From NCBI RefSeq assembly GCF_008080435.1, contig NZ_VRKN01000004.1:401721-465720 (forward strand): DNA of 64,000 bases, in the 5' to 3' direction. The stretch's first letter is position 1, and each line of letters begins with the position of its first letter. Shown one piece after another: positions 21,015 to 34,185 of this stretch. This stretch comes from Enterobacter asburiae. Its GTDB lineage: Bacteria; Pseudomonadota; Gammaproteobacteria; Enterobacterales; Enterobacteriaceae. A model generated the notes under the pieces. It was not told the origin of the DNA. It was given only the letters and a program-made list of their open reading frames with translations, and did not search any database. The translations under genes were made by a program, and so were the position numbers.

Positions 21015-22655
21015 TTAACGAATGTTGATAATTGCATCGAAGAGCGTACTGGCAGTTTGTAGTACCTGGGCATTGGCCAGGTAATACTGCTGATAACGCT
21101 GCAAATTGCCATACTCTTCGTCGAGGTTTACCCCAGAGATGGTCTGCTGCTGCTTGATTAACTGCGTTTCCACATTGGCTTTCGTCTGGCTGCTCACCTT
21201 CAGTGACGCCGTTGAGCTACCGACGGTACTGACGAGAGAGGCATACGCATCGTTGAAGGTTTTGTTGCCCCCCACCACTTTAGCGTTTTGCAGATCAAGC
21301 AGTTTCTGGCCGTTACGGTTATCACTTTCGCCGCCGTTCAGCACCGATGCCATCGCCAGTTTGGACTCGTCGCTGATCGCGAGATCCATGTTCATGATGA
21401 CGTTGGAAACAGGCTTCACGGTGAAACTGTCTTTGGTATTTGCCGTGCCGCTCACATTGACGTTAAGGCCATCAAACGACAGATTACCGCTGGCATCCGG
21501 GCTCATCGTAAAGCTGGTTTTGTCTGATGTGCGGGTGACTGTCCAGTCAGTGCCGTTAAATTGCAGCTTATAGTCTGTCGCCTGGACTTGTTTGCTGTCC
21601 GCCACAGAAGCCGTGACAACAGCCGAGCCGCCGTTCTTGCTGCTGGAAAGCACCGCCGGAGAACCAAAGTTGAACAGCTTACCGCCCGCATCACCGTTCG
21701 CATCAAAACCGGCTTCATGCTGCGTGTTCATCGCATCGGCAAAGGCAAGCGCCATCTGGTTCAGGCTGTTACGGGCTTTATCCAGATCTTCGGTGCGGAA
21801 GGTCAGTAAACCGCCTAAAGAACCGGTGGTGATAAATTTCTCCGGGATCTCAATATTACCCGCCACGTCATCGACGTAGGCGATGGTAGTACGAGCTGGA
21901 TCGGCGCTGGACTTCACGGCCGCCAGCTGGCTGGCTTTGCTGCCCTGCACCAGGCTGTACCCGTTGCCGAGAGAGATATTAAACGTGCCGCTATCCTGTA
22001 CGGAGACTTCCACGCCAACGATTTTGTTCAGTTCAGTCACGAGCTGATCGCGCTGGTCAAGCAGATCGTTAGGCGATGCGCCCGCACCGACACCGGTCAG
22101 ACGAGAAATCTGATCGTTCAGATTCGCAATCTGTGTCGCGTAGTTGTTGATCTGAGACACGCTGCTTGAGATGGCGGTATTAACCTGCGTATCCTGGTCA
22201 CGGAGATACTGATCGTTGGTTTTAAACTGATTGACCAGACCACCCGCTTTACCCAGCACCGTCTGACGTGCAGCCGGGTCTTCCGCGTTGCTCACCAGGG
22301 TTTGCAGGCTTTTGAAGAAGTCCTGCAGGGTGGTGGAGAGCGAGTTGGTCGTATCGGAGAGCACATCGTCGATTTTTGACATCTGCTGATAGCGCGTCGT
22401 CAGACCGCTGCTCTGCGTTTGCGCGGCGCGCAGCTGGTTGGTGATGAAGGCGTCATACTCACGCTGGACACCGGAGACATAGACCCCGTTACCCACCCAG
22501 CCACCGCCGGTCAGCGTGCTGTTAGATGCGCCCAGCACCGTGGTCTGGCGGGTATAACCTGCCACGTTATAGCTTGAAATATTATTACTGACGGTATTGA
22601 GTGCCGACTGCGCAGCACTGAGGCCACTCATGGCGCTGTTAATCAAACTGGACAT
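21015..22655 (-). CDS. flgK: Flagellar hook-filament junction protein 1
   Basis: 546-residue junction protein (HAP1) that caps the finished hook before FlgL and filament addition. It begins MSSLINSAMSGLSAAQSALN, the flagellar axial helix motif also seen in rod and hook proteins, and ends with the matching C-terminal helix (LQTASTLFDAIINIR). A longer in-frame start nine codons upstream is less likely because AAGGAA sits correctly before 22655. A FliA promoter lies 43 bases upstream. Confidence 0.97.
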   Translation of the reverse strand: MSSLINSAMSGLSAAQSALNTVSNNISSYNVAGYTRQTTVLGASNSTLTGGGWVGNGVYVSGVQREYDAFITNQLRAAQTQSSGLTTRYQQMSKIDDVLSDTTNSLSTTLQDFFKSLQTLVSNAEDPAARQTVLGKAGGLVNQFKTNDQYLRDQDTQVNTAISSSVSQINNYATQIANLNDQISRLTGVGAGASPNDLLDQRDQLVTELNKIVGVEVSVQDSGTFNISLGNGYSLVQGSKASQLAAVKSSADPARTTIAYVDDVAGNIEIPEKFITTGSLGGLLTFRTEDLDKARNSLNQMALAFADAMNTQHEAGFDANGDAGGKLFNFGSPAVLSSSKNGGSAVVTASVADSKQVQATDYKLQFNGTDWTVTRTSDKTSFTMSPDASGNLSFDGLNVNVSGTANTKDSFTVKPVSNVIMNMDLAISDESKLAMASVLNGGESDNRNGQKLLDLQNAKVVGGNKTFNDAYASLVSTVGSSTASLKVSSQTKANVETQLIKQQQTISGVNLDEEYGNLQRYQQYYLANAQVLQTASTLFDAIINIR

Positions 22656-22697
22656 GGGGGTTCCTTTTATACGTTCAGACACGAGTCCTGATGAAGG

Positions 22698-22724
22698 TTA
22701 TCGGCAACCTCCACCGGGACTTGA
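22698..22724 (-). promoter_or_regulatory. Sigma-28 (FliA) promoter of flgKL
   Basis: The minus strand reads TCAA, 15 bases, GCCGATAA, against the FliA consensus TAAA-N15-GCCGATAA: one mismatch in the -35 and a perfect -10. It allows late-class expression of the junction proteins. Confidence 0.85.
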
Positions 22725-22730
22725 GAACTT

Positions 22731-23684
22731 TCAGAACAGATTTTCAATATCTGTGCTATAGGCTTTGCTGACCTTCTCGCCCATGGATTTCAGCTGCTGG
22801 ATCATGCTGGTGAGCTTACGTGCATAGTTCGGGTCAGTCGCGTAGCCCGCATTTTGCAGCGCCTGAGCACCCTGCTCCGCCGTCGCCGCCTGCGTAACGG
22901 CGGTATAACGCGGATTTCGGCTCAGCAGGCCGACATAATCGGACAATGCTTCCAGATAAGAGCTGTAGACGCGGAATTTTGCTTTGACCTTCACCGCCGC
23001 ACCGTTCTCGTATTCGGTGGTCGTGATCTCCGTTGTCGGCCCCTTCCAGCTGGAGGTGGCCTTCACGCCGAAGATGTTGAAGCTCGGCTCGCCGTTTTCC
23101 TTGCGGATCTGGCGCTGACCCCAGCCCGACTCCAGCGCGGCCTGCGCCAGAATCAGGTGATGCGGCACGCCGCTCTGTTCGCTGGCAAGACGCGCAGGCA
23201 GAGAAAGCTGCGCCAGGAAGTCTTTGCTGTCACCGGAGAGCGGCTCATCGCCGCTGCCGGTGGCTTTTGGCATCGCTTTACGCACCAGTTGCGTCAGAGC
23301 CTGGTTTTGGTAACTGGTCACCGTTTCCAGGTCGAACTTCATCGGCACCTGCTGCGGCTGATCCTGAGGCTGGATGCCCTGCGCGGCTGCGGTCTGTTTC
23401 ACAATCATGTCAGCCAGACCGAGGCCTTTTCCGGCGGTCATCTGCTGCGCAATCTGCTGGTCATACATGCTGGTGTAGAGACGCGTTGAATCACTGCTGA
23501 ACATCCCGTCTTTCGGCAGGGTTTCACGCATGCTTTTCAGCATCATCTGAACAAACATCCCTTCCACCTGGCGGGCGACCGGGCGGATGTTCGCCGCCGG
23601 GTCTTTTCCTGCTTTGGTTTTCAGTTCGTTGAGCGACTGGGCGTCCCAGGCTGCACTGGTCAACAGTTTGCTATCGGTCAGCAT
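22731..23684 (-). CDS. flgJ: Peptidoglycan hydrolase and rod-cap protein FlgJ
   Basis: 317 residues in two parts. The N-terminal half is the rod cap (ARQVEGMFVQMMLKSMRETLP), which helps rod subunits assemble. The C-terminal half is a glucosaminidase-type muramidase (HHLILAQAALESGWGQRQI, NIFGVKA) that opens the murein for the rod. The catalytic Glu should be that of ALESGWG. Its ATG overlaps the flgI stop (TGATG). Confidence 0.97.
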   Translation of the reverse strand: MLTDSKLLTSAAWDAQSLNELKTKAGKDPAANIRPVARQVEGMFVQMMLKSMRETLPKDGMFSSDSTRLYTSMYDQQIAQQMTAGKGLGLADMIVKQTAAAQGIQPQDQPQQVPMKFDLETVTSYQNQALTQLVRKAMPKATGSGDEPLSGDSKDFLAQLSLPARLASEQSGVPHHLILAQAALESGWGQRQIRKENGEPSFNIFGVKATSSWKGPTTEITTTEYENGAAVKVKAKFRVYSSYLEALSDYVGLLSRNPRYTAVTQAATAEQGAQALQNAGYATDPNYARKLTSMIQQLKSMGEKVSKAYSTDIENLF

Positions 23685-24781
23685 CAGATGATTTCCAGTT
23701 TGGCGCGCAGGCAGCCCGCGCTTTGCATGGATTGCAGGATGGACATCAGGTCCATCGGCGTTGCGCCCAGGGCGTTCAGGGCACGCACCACGCTGTTCAG
23801 GTTGGCGCTGGAGCGAACGCTCTGCAGTGATCCGCCGCTCTGACGCATATCAATCTGCGTTTGCGGTGTCACCACCGTCTGACCGCCACCGAATGGCGTA
23901 TTCGGCTGACTCACGTTCGCGGAGCGGTTTACCGTCACAGAGAGGTTCCCCTGCGCCACGGCACAGCTGTCCAGCGACACTTCCCGGTTCATCACCACCG
24001 AGCCGGTACGGGAGTTGATGATCACCTTGGCATCCTGTACCGGAACGTTCACTTCCATATTCTGGATATCCGCCAGCATGCGCACCTGGTTGCTGCTGCC
24101 GGTAGAGGTACGGATCTGCACGGTGCGCGCATCGAGTGCCGTTGCATTACCGTAGCCACGGCTGCGGTTGATGGTATCGGCAATTTGCTGCGCCATCGTG
24201 AAGTCTTCATTATTGAGCTGCAGGTTGATGGTATTGCCCGCACCAAACTGGGTCGGCAGTTCACGCTCAATGATCGCACCGTTGGTGATACGTCCACCGT
24301 TCAGCTGGTTCACCTGCACGCTGCTTCCGCCTGCGGATGCACCCGCACCGCCAACCAGAATGTTCCCCTGCGCCAGCGCATAGACCTGGCTGTCAACGCC
24401 TTTTAGCGGGGTCATCAGCAGCGTACCGCCGCGCAGGCTTTTGGCGTTACCCATTGAGGAGACCACCACATCGATGGTCTGCCCCTGACGCGCAAACGCC
24501 GGGAAGGATGCGGTGACCATTACCGCGGCCACGTTTTTCAACTGCATGTTGGTTCCCGCCGGCACGGTAATGCCGAGCTGGGAAAGCATGTTGTTCAGGC
24601 TTTGGGTGGTAAATGGCGTCTGGGTCGTCTGGTCACCGGTACCATCCAGACCGACCACCAGGCCATAGCCAATCAGGGAGTTTTCACGTACGCCCTGAAC
24701 GCTGGTGAGGTCGCGAATACGGTCAGCCTGGGCAAATGTTGCCACCAGCGCGAGCGCCACGGCGAAGATCGATTTAAACAT
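23684..24781 (-). CDS. flgI: Flagellar P-ring protein
   Basis: 365-residue periplasmic protein that forms the P ring around the rod as a bushing in the peptidoglycan. A Sec signal peptide ([19 protein letters not shown], cut before DRIRD) is clear. The pattern [22 protein letters not shown] is diagnostic. In enteric bacteria folding depends on a DsbA disulfide; two cysteines are present (SLDSCAVAQ and the C-terminal SAGCLRA). It lies between flgH and flgJ. Confidence 0.98.
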   Translation of the reverse strand: MFKSIFAVALALVATFAQADRIRDLTSVQGVRENSLIGYGLVVGLDGTGDQTTQTPFTTQSLNNMLSQLGITVPAGTNMQLKNVAAVMVTASFPAFARQGQTIDVVVSSMGNAKSLRGGTLLMTPLKGVDSQVYALAQGNILVGGAGASAGGSSVQVNQLNGGRITNGAIIERELPTQFGAGNTINLQLNNEDFTMAQQIADTINRSRGYGNATALDARTVQIRTSTGSSNQVRMLADIQNMEVNVPVQDAKVIINSRTGSVVMNREVSLDSCAVAQGNLSVTVNRSANVSQPNTPFGGGQTVVTPQTQIDMRQSGGSLQSVRSSANLNSVVRALNALGATPMDLMSILQSMQSAGCLRAKLEII

Positions 24782-24793
24782 GGGTCACCTCGC

Positions 24794-25492
24794 TTACATC
24801 GGCGATAAATTAAGGAAGAAGCGCTGCAGCCAACCCATATTTTGCGCTTCATTGATATAGCCGTTACCGACGTACTCAATGCGCGCATCCGCCACCTGGG
24901 TGGACGGAACGGTGTTGGTGCCGCTGATAGTGCGAGGGTTAACCACGCCCGAGAAGCGAATGAATTCAGTGCCCTGGTTGATGGCGATCTGTTTTTCACC
25001 CACAACGTGTAAGTTGCCGTTAACCAGTACCTGGTCAACCGTGACCGTCAGCGTACCGCTGAAGGTATTGCTGGCGTTCGCGCCGCCTTTACCGTTAAAG
25101 GTGTTGCCGCCTGACGCGTTCACATCAGCACGCGCGTTGCCGAACAGCCCTTCGAGATAGCGTGGCACGGTATCGAAGCCAAAATTGGTTTTGCCATCGC
25201 GGCTGGCATTCGCCGACGAGCTCTTGCTCGCGCTGACGTTTTCCTGCAGCACAATGGTCAATGTATCGCCGACATTACGCGGGCGGCGATCTTCAAACAG
25301 CGGCTGATAGCCGTAATTAATCGGCTGCGCGGTCTGGAAAATGGAGCCGTTTACCACTGGCGAAGGGCCAGGAACGGGTTGGGCAGTCGTCGCACCCTGG
25401 ACCAATGGTTTAGACGGGATCAAAGCACACCCGCTGAGGGTGACAGCCAGAACAGTCAGTATCGGATAACGAAACGCCGCGTTTTTTTGCAT
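24794..25492 (-). CDS. flgH: Flagellar L-ring lipoprotein
   Basis: Outer-membrane lipoprotein forming the L ring. It has 232 residues, the E. coli length, from [12 protein letters not shown]. The lipobox is LSGC (Cys about residue 22) after a hydrophobic segment. [20 protein letters not shown] is the family core. An ATG three codons further upstream exists but has poorer ribosome-site spacing, so I chose 25492. Confidence 0.97.
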   Translation of the reverse strand: MQKNAAFRYPILTVLAVTLSGCALIPSKPLVQGATTAQPVPGPSPVVNGSIFQTAQPINYGYQPLFEDRRPRNVGDTLTIVLQENVSASKSSSANASRDGKTNFGFDTVPRYLEGLFGNARADVNASGGNTFNGKGGANASNTFSGTLTVTVDQVLVNGNLHVVGEKQIAINQGTEFIRFSGVVNPRTISGTNTVPSTQVADARIEYVGNGYINEAQNMGWLQRFFLNLSPM

Positions 25493-25549
25493 TGCCTTCA
25501 TCTTCGAAAACAGGGAGCCGGTGCGGCGTTTACCGCACCGGGCTACACC

Positions 25550-27099
<1,550 letters not shown>

Positions 27100-27119
27100 T
27101 GCGCTTTCCTGTTAGCCGC

Positions 27120-28328
27120 TTAACGCAGGTTAACCAGCGTGTTGAGGATCTGGTCCTGGGTTTTGATGGTCTGCGCGTTCGACTGATAGTTACGCTGCGC
27201 GACAATCATGTTCACCAGTTCTTTACTCATATCCACGTTGGAGGCTTCCAGCGCGCCGTTGGTCAGCTTGCCGAAGTTACCGGTGCCTGCGGTACCCAGC
27301 AGCGCCACGCCGGAGGACTGAGAGGCAGACCAGACGTTGTCGCCTTCCGATTTCAGACCTTCGTTGTTCGCGAAGTTTGCCAGCACGATCTGACCCAGAA
27401 CCTGAGTCTGTTCGTTGGAGTAGTTCCCCACAACGGTGCCGTCATCGTTAATCTGATAGCTCACCAGATCGCCAGGTTTGAAACCATTCTGGCTGGTCGC
27501 GACGATATTGTTGGCACCCGTGTTCTGTTGCATCGAGTTAGCAAAACTCATTGCGAAGGTCGCAGGCGTCGCACCCGGTATGGTCGCGGTCGTTATGTTG
27601 ATGTTTCCACCACCGGTCAGCGAACCGTTGTTATCGAAGGTCAGCGTGGTTGCCAGTGTTGCCGCACTACCTGCCACGCTACCGTCCTGGGAATACACTT
27701 TCCAGGAGTTAGCGGGTGCAGCATCTTTGACGTAAAACAGGTTCATGTTGTGCGCATTACCCTGGCTGTCAAAGACGGTCACAGTCCCTTTTTTGTTATA
27801 GGTATCTGGGTTAGTCGCATCAAATGCTACTGTTGGCGCGGCATCGGTAGAGTTAAGGTTGATCTGCTGGGATGCCGTAGTGGTTGACTTGGCTGCCATC
27901 AGCGTTGTTGGGATAGTGATCGCCTGTGGGTTGGCACCGGTTTGGACTTTTGATGGCGTGCCGGCTACCGGATAGCCCGTCAGCTGCATGCCCTGCATGT
28001 TAACCAGCGTACGGTTTTCATCCAGTTTGAACTGACCGTTACGGCTGTAGAACACAGAACCGTTAGAATCGACCATACGGAAGAAACCGTTCTGGCTGAT
28101 GGCGACGTCCAGACCACGACCGGTGTTGGTGGTGGTACCATCGGTAAAGTCCTGAGTGATACCCGCAACTTTCACGCCCAGGCCGACTTTGGAACCGGCA
28201 AACATGTCTGCAAATGAAGCAGAACCGGATTTAAAACCATAGGTCGCGGAGTTGGCGATGTTGTTGCCAATGACGTCCAGGTTGGTGGCCGCAGCATTCA
28301 GGCCGCTGACCGCTTGAGAAAAGGCCAT
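27120..28328 (-). CDS. flgE: Flagellar hook protein
   Basis: 402-residue subunit of the flexible hook, about 120 copies of which form the universal joint. The N-terminus MAFSQAVSGLNAAATNLDVI and the C-terminal SKELVNMIVAQRNYQSNAQT are the axial helices. The middle is low in cysteine and rich in Thr/Asn/Gly, as usual for the surface-exposed hook domain. Assembly needs FlgD, coded just before it. Confidence 0.98.
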   Translation of the reverse strand: MAFSQAVSGLNAAATNLDVIGNNIANSATYGFKSGSASFADMFAGSKVGLGVKVAGITQDFTDGTTTNTGRGLDVAISQNGFFRMVDSNGSVFYSRNGQFKLDENRTLVNMQGMQLTGYPVAGTPSKVQTGANPQAITIPTTLMAAKSTTTASQQINLNSTDAAPTVAFDATNPDTYNKKGTVTVFDSQGNAHNMNLFYVKDAAPANSWKVYSQDGSVAGSAATLATTLTFDNNGSLTGGGNINITTATIPGATPATFAMSFANSMQQNTGANNIVATSQNGFKPGDLVSYQINDDGTVVGNYSNEQTQVLGQIVLANFANNEGLKSEGDNVWSASQSSGVALLGTAGTGNFGKLTNGALEASNVDMSKELVNMIVAQRNYQSNAQTIKTQDQILNTLVNLR

Positions 28329-28354
28329 GACTTACTCCTGATAAGTGTTAAGGC

Positions 28355-29065
28355 TTAGATAATCTGCCGAACTTCGTCGAGTGTGGTGGAACCAGAGGTT
28401 CCCAAATCCAGTTTGTTGCCGTCGCTTCCTTTAATCACGCCCTGGACCAGCGCGAACTGCAGCGGCTGCGCCACCAGCTGGGTCGTGCCGTTGCTGGCGC
28501 TGATCGCTACTTTGTAGGAACCGTTTGGTGCTTTAGTGCCGTCGGTCAGGCTGCCATCCCAGGTAAAGGTGTGAACGCCCGCCTTCAGTTCGCCGATGTC
28601 GATGGTACGTACCACGGCGCCGGTCGAGTCGGTGATCGTCGCGGTCACTTTGTCCGCTGGCTGCTGCAACTCAACGCCAAACGGCGTGGTGGTGGTAGTG
28701 GTGTTGCCTTCGGTGGTGCTGGTGCCCGCCAGAATCGTGGTTCCCGGGATCATCACCCCGTGACCAATCAGGCTTGCCGCCTGCAGAGACTGGGCACTGT
28801 TAATCTGCCCAGAGACGGAGCCGAGAGTGGTGTTGAGTTTCTCAATGCCGCTAACGGTGCTGATCTGCGCAAGCTGCGTGGTCAGTTCGTTGTTCTGCAT
28901 TGGGTTGGTGGGATCCTGGTTCTTAAGCTGCGCCACCAGCAGCGTCAGAAAGCTGCCCTGAAGATCGGAGGCATTGCTCCCGGTGAGGGAGTTAGAACCC
29001 GTCGTACTCTTCGTGTTATTAACACCCGAGTTCGTAGGATCATTCACATTTACGGCGATGGACAT
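28355..29065 (-). CDS. flgD: Flagellar hook-capping protein
   Basis: 236-residue cap that guides hook subunits into place and is then replaced by FlgK. The conserved N-terminal part contains FLTLLVAQLKNQDPTNPMQN (about residues 40-59). It is followed by the Ig/tudor-type hook-cap region with the FTWDGSLTDGTKAPNG element. It is Thr/Ser rich and lacks a signal peptide. Confidence 0.97.
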   Translation of the reverse strand: MSIAVNVNDPTNSGVNNTKSTTGSNSLTGSNASDLQGSFLTLLVAQLKNQDPTNPMQNNELTTQLAQISTVSGIEKLNTTLGSVSGQINSAQSLQAASLIGHGVMIPGTTILAGTSTTEGNTTTTTTPFGVELQQPADKVTATITDSTGAVVRTIDIGELKAGVHTFTWDGSLTDGTKAPNGSYKVAISASNGTTQLVAQPLQFALVQGVIKGSDGNKLDLGTSGSTTLDEVRQII

Positions 29066-29076
29066 GCATGTCTCCT

Positions 29077-29481
29077 TTACTGGCCGAGAGTGAGTGTTTT
29101 GAGCATCATGCTCTTCACGGTATTAAGCACTTCGACGTTGGCCTGGTAGCTACGGGAAGCCGACATGGAGTTCACCATCTCACCCACCACATCCACGTTT
29201 GGCATTTTCACGTATCCGCTGGCATCCGCGAGCGGGTTACCCGGCTCATACACCAGCCTGTCCGGCGCCTGGCTCTCAACCACATCAGACACCTTCACGC
29301 CGCCCGTCGCCGCGCCCGGCGCAGCATCGACCTGAAAGACAACCTGTTTGGCACGATAAGGCTGACCATCTGGTCCGGTTACGCTGTCGGCATTCGCCAG
29401 GTTACTGGCAGCCACGTTCAGGCGTTTGGACTGCGCGGTTAACGCCGAACCGGCAATATCAAAAATATTCAACAAGGCCAT
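29077..29481 (-). CDS. flgC: Flagellar proximal rod protein FlgC
   Basis: 134-residue rod protein. [35 protein letters not shown] and the C-terminal [20 protein letters not shown] are typical of the family. It lies three bases after flgB and 11 bases before flgD. Confidence 0.97.
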   Translation of the reverse strand: MALLNIFDIAGSALTAQSKRLNVAASNLANADSVTGPDGQPYRAKQVVFQVDAAPGAATGGVKVSDVVESQAPDRLVYEPGNPLADASGYVKMPNVDVVGEMVNSMSASRSYQANVEVLNTVKSMMLKTLTLGQ

Positions 29482-29484
29482 CTA

Positions 29485-29901
29485 TCAGTTCCCCCCCTGC
29501 AGGACGTTCATCATGCCTTTGATTTGTCCGCCGAGTACGGTCAGGCCCGTCTGGTATTTCAGGCTGTTGTCGGCAAACTGGGTACGCTCCCGGTCCATAT
29601 CCACGGTGTTACCGTCGAGTGAGGGCTGATCGGGAATACGGTAAAGTAAATCGGTCGCTGGCGCGGTCATCGTCTGAGCAGGAATATGGCGAGAGGATGT
29701 CATGGCAAGTGCAACACCCGTTCCTTCGGCACGTCCACGCTCCATCACCTTTTTGAGTTCACTGGAAAAATCAATATCGCGCGCCTGAAACCCCGGGGTA
29801 TCGGCGTTAGCGATGTTGGCGGCTAAAATCTCCTGCCGCTGGGCGCGTAAATTGAGCGCTTCCTGCTGAAAACGTAACGCGGCGTCGAGTTTATCGAGCA
29901 T
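29485..29901 (-). CDS. flgB: Flagellar proximal rod protein FlgB
   Basis: 138-residue rod protein and first gene of the flgBCDEFGHIJ operon. The N-terminus [20 protein letters not shown] and the [19 protein letters not shown] signature identify it. Its promoter region, shared divergently with flgA, holds an FlhDC-type inverted repeat. Confidence 0.97.
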   Translation of the reverse strand: MLDKLDAALRFQQEALNLRAQRQEILAANIANADTPGFQARDIDFSSELKKVMERGRAEGTGVALAMTSSRHIPAQTMTAPATDLLYRIPDQPSLDGNTVDMDRERTQFADNSLKYQTGLTVLGGQIKGMMNVLQGGN

Positions 29902-29964
29902 GTCTCCTCCGCTGATGGCAAAATTTCAGTTCACAGCTTAAATCTCACCCGGTCTCCCCTATCG

Positions 29965-30001
29965 ACGGAATAAGCGCAAAATGCGTCGCTATTTATTCCG
30001 T
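29965..30001. promoter_or_regulatory. FlhD4C2-type binding site between flgB and flgA
   Basis: Inverted arms ACGGAATAAGCG (29965-29976) and CGCTATTTATTCCGT (29987-30001) flank a 10-base spacer. The arms and spacing resemble the FlhDC box (AATAGCG-type half-sites facing each other 10-12 bases apart). They lie in the divergent flgB/flgA promoter region, a known class II flagellar promoter. Confidence 0.7.
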
Positions 30002-30058
30002 TGATGCAAAACCACTGCAGGTAGAATTCATTCAACTCTGGAAACGGTGGAACTTGCG

Positions 30059-30718
30059 ATGCAAACGTTAAAACGTGCCCTGATGGCAACTTTCTTGCTG
30101 TTTAGCCCTCTGGTGCAGGCTGAAGGCTTACAGGATCAGCTGACGGCTTTTTTTGCTGAAAAGCTGGCCGGCTTTAGCGATGACGTTACCGTGACCGTGC
30201 GCACGCCACCGAATCTGTACCCTGGCTGTGACCAACCGTCATTCAGCGTGACGGGGACCACCAGGCTGTGGGGGAACGTGAACGTGCTGGCACGCTGCGC
30301 CAACGAAAAACGCTATTTACAGGTTGCAGTTCAGGCGATGGGCAATTATGTTGTCGCCGCCGTGCCCATTGCGCGCGGCAGCGTGCTGCAGACGAACAGC
30401 GTGACGTTGAAGCGCGGCCGTCTGGATCAACTGCCTCCACGCACCATGCTGGAAATGAACCAGGCACAGGATGCCGTCAGCCTGCGTGACGTCGCTCCCG
30501 GCCAGCCGATACAGCTCTCCATGCTGCGTCAGTCATGGCGGGTAAAAGCAGGTCAACAGGTGATGGTCGTAGCCAATGGAGATGGCTTTAGCATCAACAG
30601 TGAAGGGAAAGCGTTAAACAATGCCGCGGTGGCGCAAAACGCCCGCGTCAGAATGTCCTCAGGCCAGGTGGTGAGCGGAACCGTCGACTCTGATGGGAAT
30701 ATTCTGATTAACCTATAA
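30059..30718 (+). CDS. flgA: Flagellar P-ring assembly chaperone FlgA
   Basis: Periplasmic chaperone for FlgI assembly. It has 219 residues, the E. coli length, from the ATG at 30059 with GGTGGA before it; an in-frame GTG four codons earlier is less likely. The signal peptide is MQTLKRALMATFLLFSPLVQA. The C-terminal SAF-type domain contains RGSVLQTNSVTLKRGRLDQL and WRVKAGQQVMVVANGDGFS. It is divergent from flgB and followed by flgM. Confidence 0.96.
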   Translation: MQTLKRALMATFLLFSPLVQAEGLQDQLTAFFAEKLAGFSDDVTVTVRTPPNLYPGCDQPSFSVTGTTRLWGNVNVLARCANEKRYLQVAVQAMGNYVVAAVPIARGSVLQTNSVTLKRGRLDQLPPRTMLEMNQAQDAVSLRDVAPGQPIQLSMLRQSWRVKAGQQVMVVANGDGFSINSEGKALNNAAVAQNARVRMSSGQVVSGTVDSDGNILINL

Positions 30719-30724
30719 TCTTTT

Positions 30725-30751
30725 TAAAGATTTCGCGGCGCGTGCCGATAA
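30725..30751 (+). promoter_or_regulatory. Sigma-28 (FliA) promoter of flgMN
   Basis: TAAA, exactly 15 bases, GCCGATAA: a perfect match to the FliA consensus, 61 bases before the flgM start. It gives the feedback loop in which FliA makes its own anti-sigma factor. Confidence 0.92.
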
Positions 30752-30811
30752 ATATTCCACTAATGATGATGTCAGGCGCAAACGCCGCGAACCCTCGATG
30801 AGGACAACACT

Positions 30812-31105
30812 ATGAGCATTGATCGTACATCAGCCCTGAAGCCGGTAAGCGCTGTACAACCTCGCGAAACGAATGACGCGACGACGCAGAAAACGCGTCT
30901 GGAAAAACCGTCAACGTCCAACAGCACCAGCGTGACCCTGAGCGACGCGCAGGCAAAACTGATGCAGCCAGGCAGCAACGATATCAATATGGAACGTGTT
31001 GAAGCGCTGAAAACGGCTATTCGTAACGGCGAGCTGAAAATGGATACCAGCAAGATCGCTGATGCCCTGATTCAGGAAGCACAGAGTTTCTTACAGAGTA
31101 ACTAA
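30812..31105 (+). CDS. flgM: Anti-sigma-28 factor FlgM
   Basis: 97-residue protein that binds FliA and is secreted through the finished hook, timing late gene expression. The N-terminal half is Thr/Ser/Lys rich and probably disordered; the C-terminal FliA-binding half includes [20 protein letters not shown] and [10 protein letters not shown]. It has its own FliA promoter and lies four bases before flgN. Confidence 0.97.
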   Translation: MSIDRTSALKPVSAVQPRETNDATTQKTRLEKPSTSNSTSVTLSDAQAKLMQPGSNDINMERVEALKTAIRNGELKMDTSKIADALIQEAQSFLQSN

Positions 31106-31109
31106 CCGT

Positions 31110-31535
31110 ATGAGTCGACTGTCAGAAATACTGGATCAAATGACGGTTGTCCTGAACGACCTGAAAACGGTAATGGACGCTGAGCAACAGCATCTCTCTT
31201 CCGGTCACATCAACGGCAGCGCGCTGCAGCGTATTACTGAAGACAAAAGTTCGCTTCTGGCAACGCTGGATTATCTGGAGCAACAGCGCCGCGCTGAGCA
31301 AGATCCTAAGCGCAGCGCCAATGACGATATTATTGAGCGCTGGCAGACCATTACCGAAAAAACCCAGCACCTGCGCGACCTTAACCAGCACAACGGCTGG
31401 CTACTGGAAGGTCAGATTGAGCGTAATCAGCAGGCGCTTGAGGTGTTGAAACCGCATAAAGAAACCGGATTGTACGGTGCGGATGGTCAGACAGCGACTG
31501 CGCGTATTGCGGGAGTTAAAAAGATTTCGATTTGA
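31110..31535 (+). CDS. flgN: Flagellar export chaperone FlgN
   Basis: 141-residue cytosolic chaperone for FlgK and FlgL that also affects flgM translation in Salmonella. It is largely helical (MSRLSEILDQMTVVLNDLKT, then a long amphipathic helix) with a polar tail YGADGQTATARIAGVKKISI. It is cotranscribed with flgM and ended by a hairpin before the convergent murJ. Confidence 0.96.
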   Translation: MSRLSEILDQMTVVLNDLKTVMDAEQQHLSSGHINGSALQRITEDKSSLLATLDYLEQQRRAEQDPKRSANDDIIERWQTITEKTQHLRDLNQHNGWLLEGQIERNQQALEVLKPHKETGLYGADGQTATARIAGVKKISI

Positions 31536-31557
31536 AGCCTGGGCGACAAATCATGCA

Positions 31558-31588
31558 GTGGGGAGCACCATAAGGTGAACTCCCCTTT
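31558..31588 (+). terminator. Terminator after flgN
   Basis: GGGGAG-CACC / GGTG-AA-CTCCCC, a two-part stem with a two-base bulge, followed by TTTT, 25 bases past flgN. It lies just before the converging murJ stop. Confidence 0.65.
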
Positions 31589-31594
31589 TGGCGT

Positions 31595-33214
<1,620 letters not shown>

Positions 33215-33259
33215 CTAACCGGATTTCAACGAATTACTATCCGCAGATGTTACAGCGAG

Positions 33260-34183
33260 TTATTCGCTCATGGCATCGCGCCAGAGCCTTTCTACAATGC
33301 GCTGCGCCATAATGGCCTGCTCGCCGGACGTTTCAGGAACCGTCTGATTTTGCACGCAGGTGATAAAGTGGCGGGCACATCCTGCGAAACCGCGCTGCTC
33401 CAGGGTGCTCTGCCAGCCTGGCGCCGGGAGCGTCACCACGCCGTTGCCCTTCTCTTCCCGCCACTCACGCATGTCCGTAATGTCATACAACGCACCGTCG
33501 GTCACCGCCTGCACGGATTCACGCTGACTCCCCGCCCGACGGTGCATGCTGGTGGTAATCTGAAGATGCTCAACGGCAAAGTGGTGTTCCGCGTAGACCA
33601 TCTGCCCCTGATCGTTCGTCAACAGGGTACCGCTTTTCAGGTGCGCATTGCCGTTGCTCAGCCACAGCGCCGTATCCACAACGTGCAGATAATCATCCAG
33701 AAGGGTGAAACGCAGATCGTTTGGCCCAATGCTGTCGGTACGGTGCTTGTCCATCCGCAGCGAGGCGAGCGTGCCCGACTGCGCCTTCAGCTGCTGATAC
33801 AGCGGCGCGAAGCGGCGGTTGAAGCCCACCATCAGCGTCAGTTTTTTGCGCGCGGCCAGCTCAATCAACCGTTCGGCATCCTGAACATTTTCAGCCAGCG
33901 GTTTATCCACGCAGACGTGAACCCCCAAATTGAGCAGCTCGCTCACCACCTGATAGTGGGTTGCCGTTGAGGTATGCACAAAAACCGCATCACACTCGCG
34001 GGCGAGATCCTGCAGGGAGGCGGCATACGGAATGCGCCAGGTTTCGCAGATACGTTCTGCCTTTTCGCGGGTGGGTGACCATGCCCCTTGCAGGGTCCAG
34101 TCCGTCGCCGCACCTAAAACAGGCAGCCAGGCTTTTTGCGCGATGCCACCCAGCCCCACCACGCCTACGCGTAATTTTTTCAC
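33260..34183 (-). CDS. mviM: Gfo/Idh/MocA-family oxidoreductase MviM
   Basis: 307-residue putative NAD(P)-dependent dehydrogenase of unknown substrate. The N-terminal Rossmann motif is GVVGLGGIAQKAWLP (about residues 7-21). The conserved EKP-like segment appears as CVDKPLAEN, with the family lysine. It lies two bases after yceH and upstream of murJ, as in E. coli. Confidence 0.94.
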   Translation of the reverse strand: MKKLRVGVVGLGGIAQKAWLPVLGAATDWTLQGAWSPTREKAERICETWRIPYAASLQDLARECDAVFVHTSTATHYQVVSELLNLGVHVCVDKPLAENVQDAERLIELAARKKLTLMVGFNRRFAPLYQQLKAQSGTLASLRMDKHRTDSIGPNDLRFTLLDDYLHVVDTALWLSNGNAHLKSGTLLTNDQGQMVYAEHHFAVEHLQITTSMHRRAGSQRESVQAVTDGALYDITDMREWREEKGNGVVTLPAPGWQSTLEQRGFAGCARHFITCVQNQTVPETSGEQAIMAQRIVERLWRDAMSE

Positions 34184-34185
34184 CG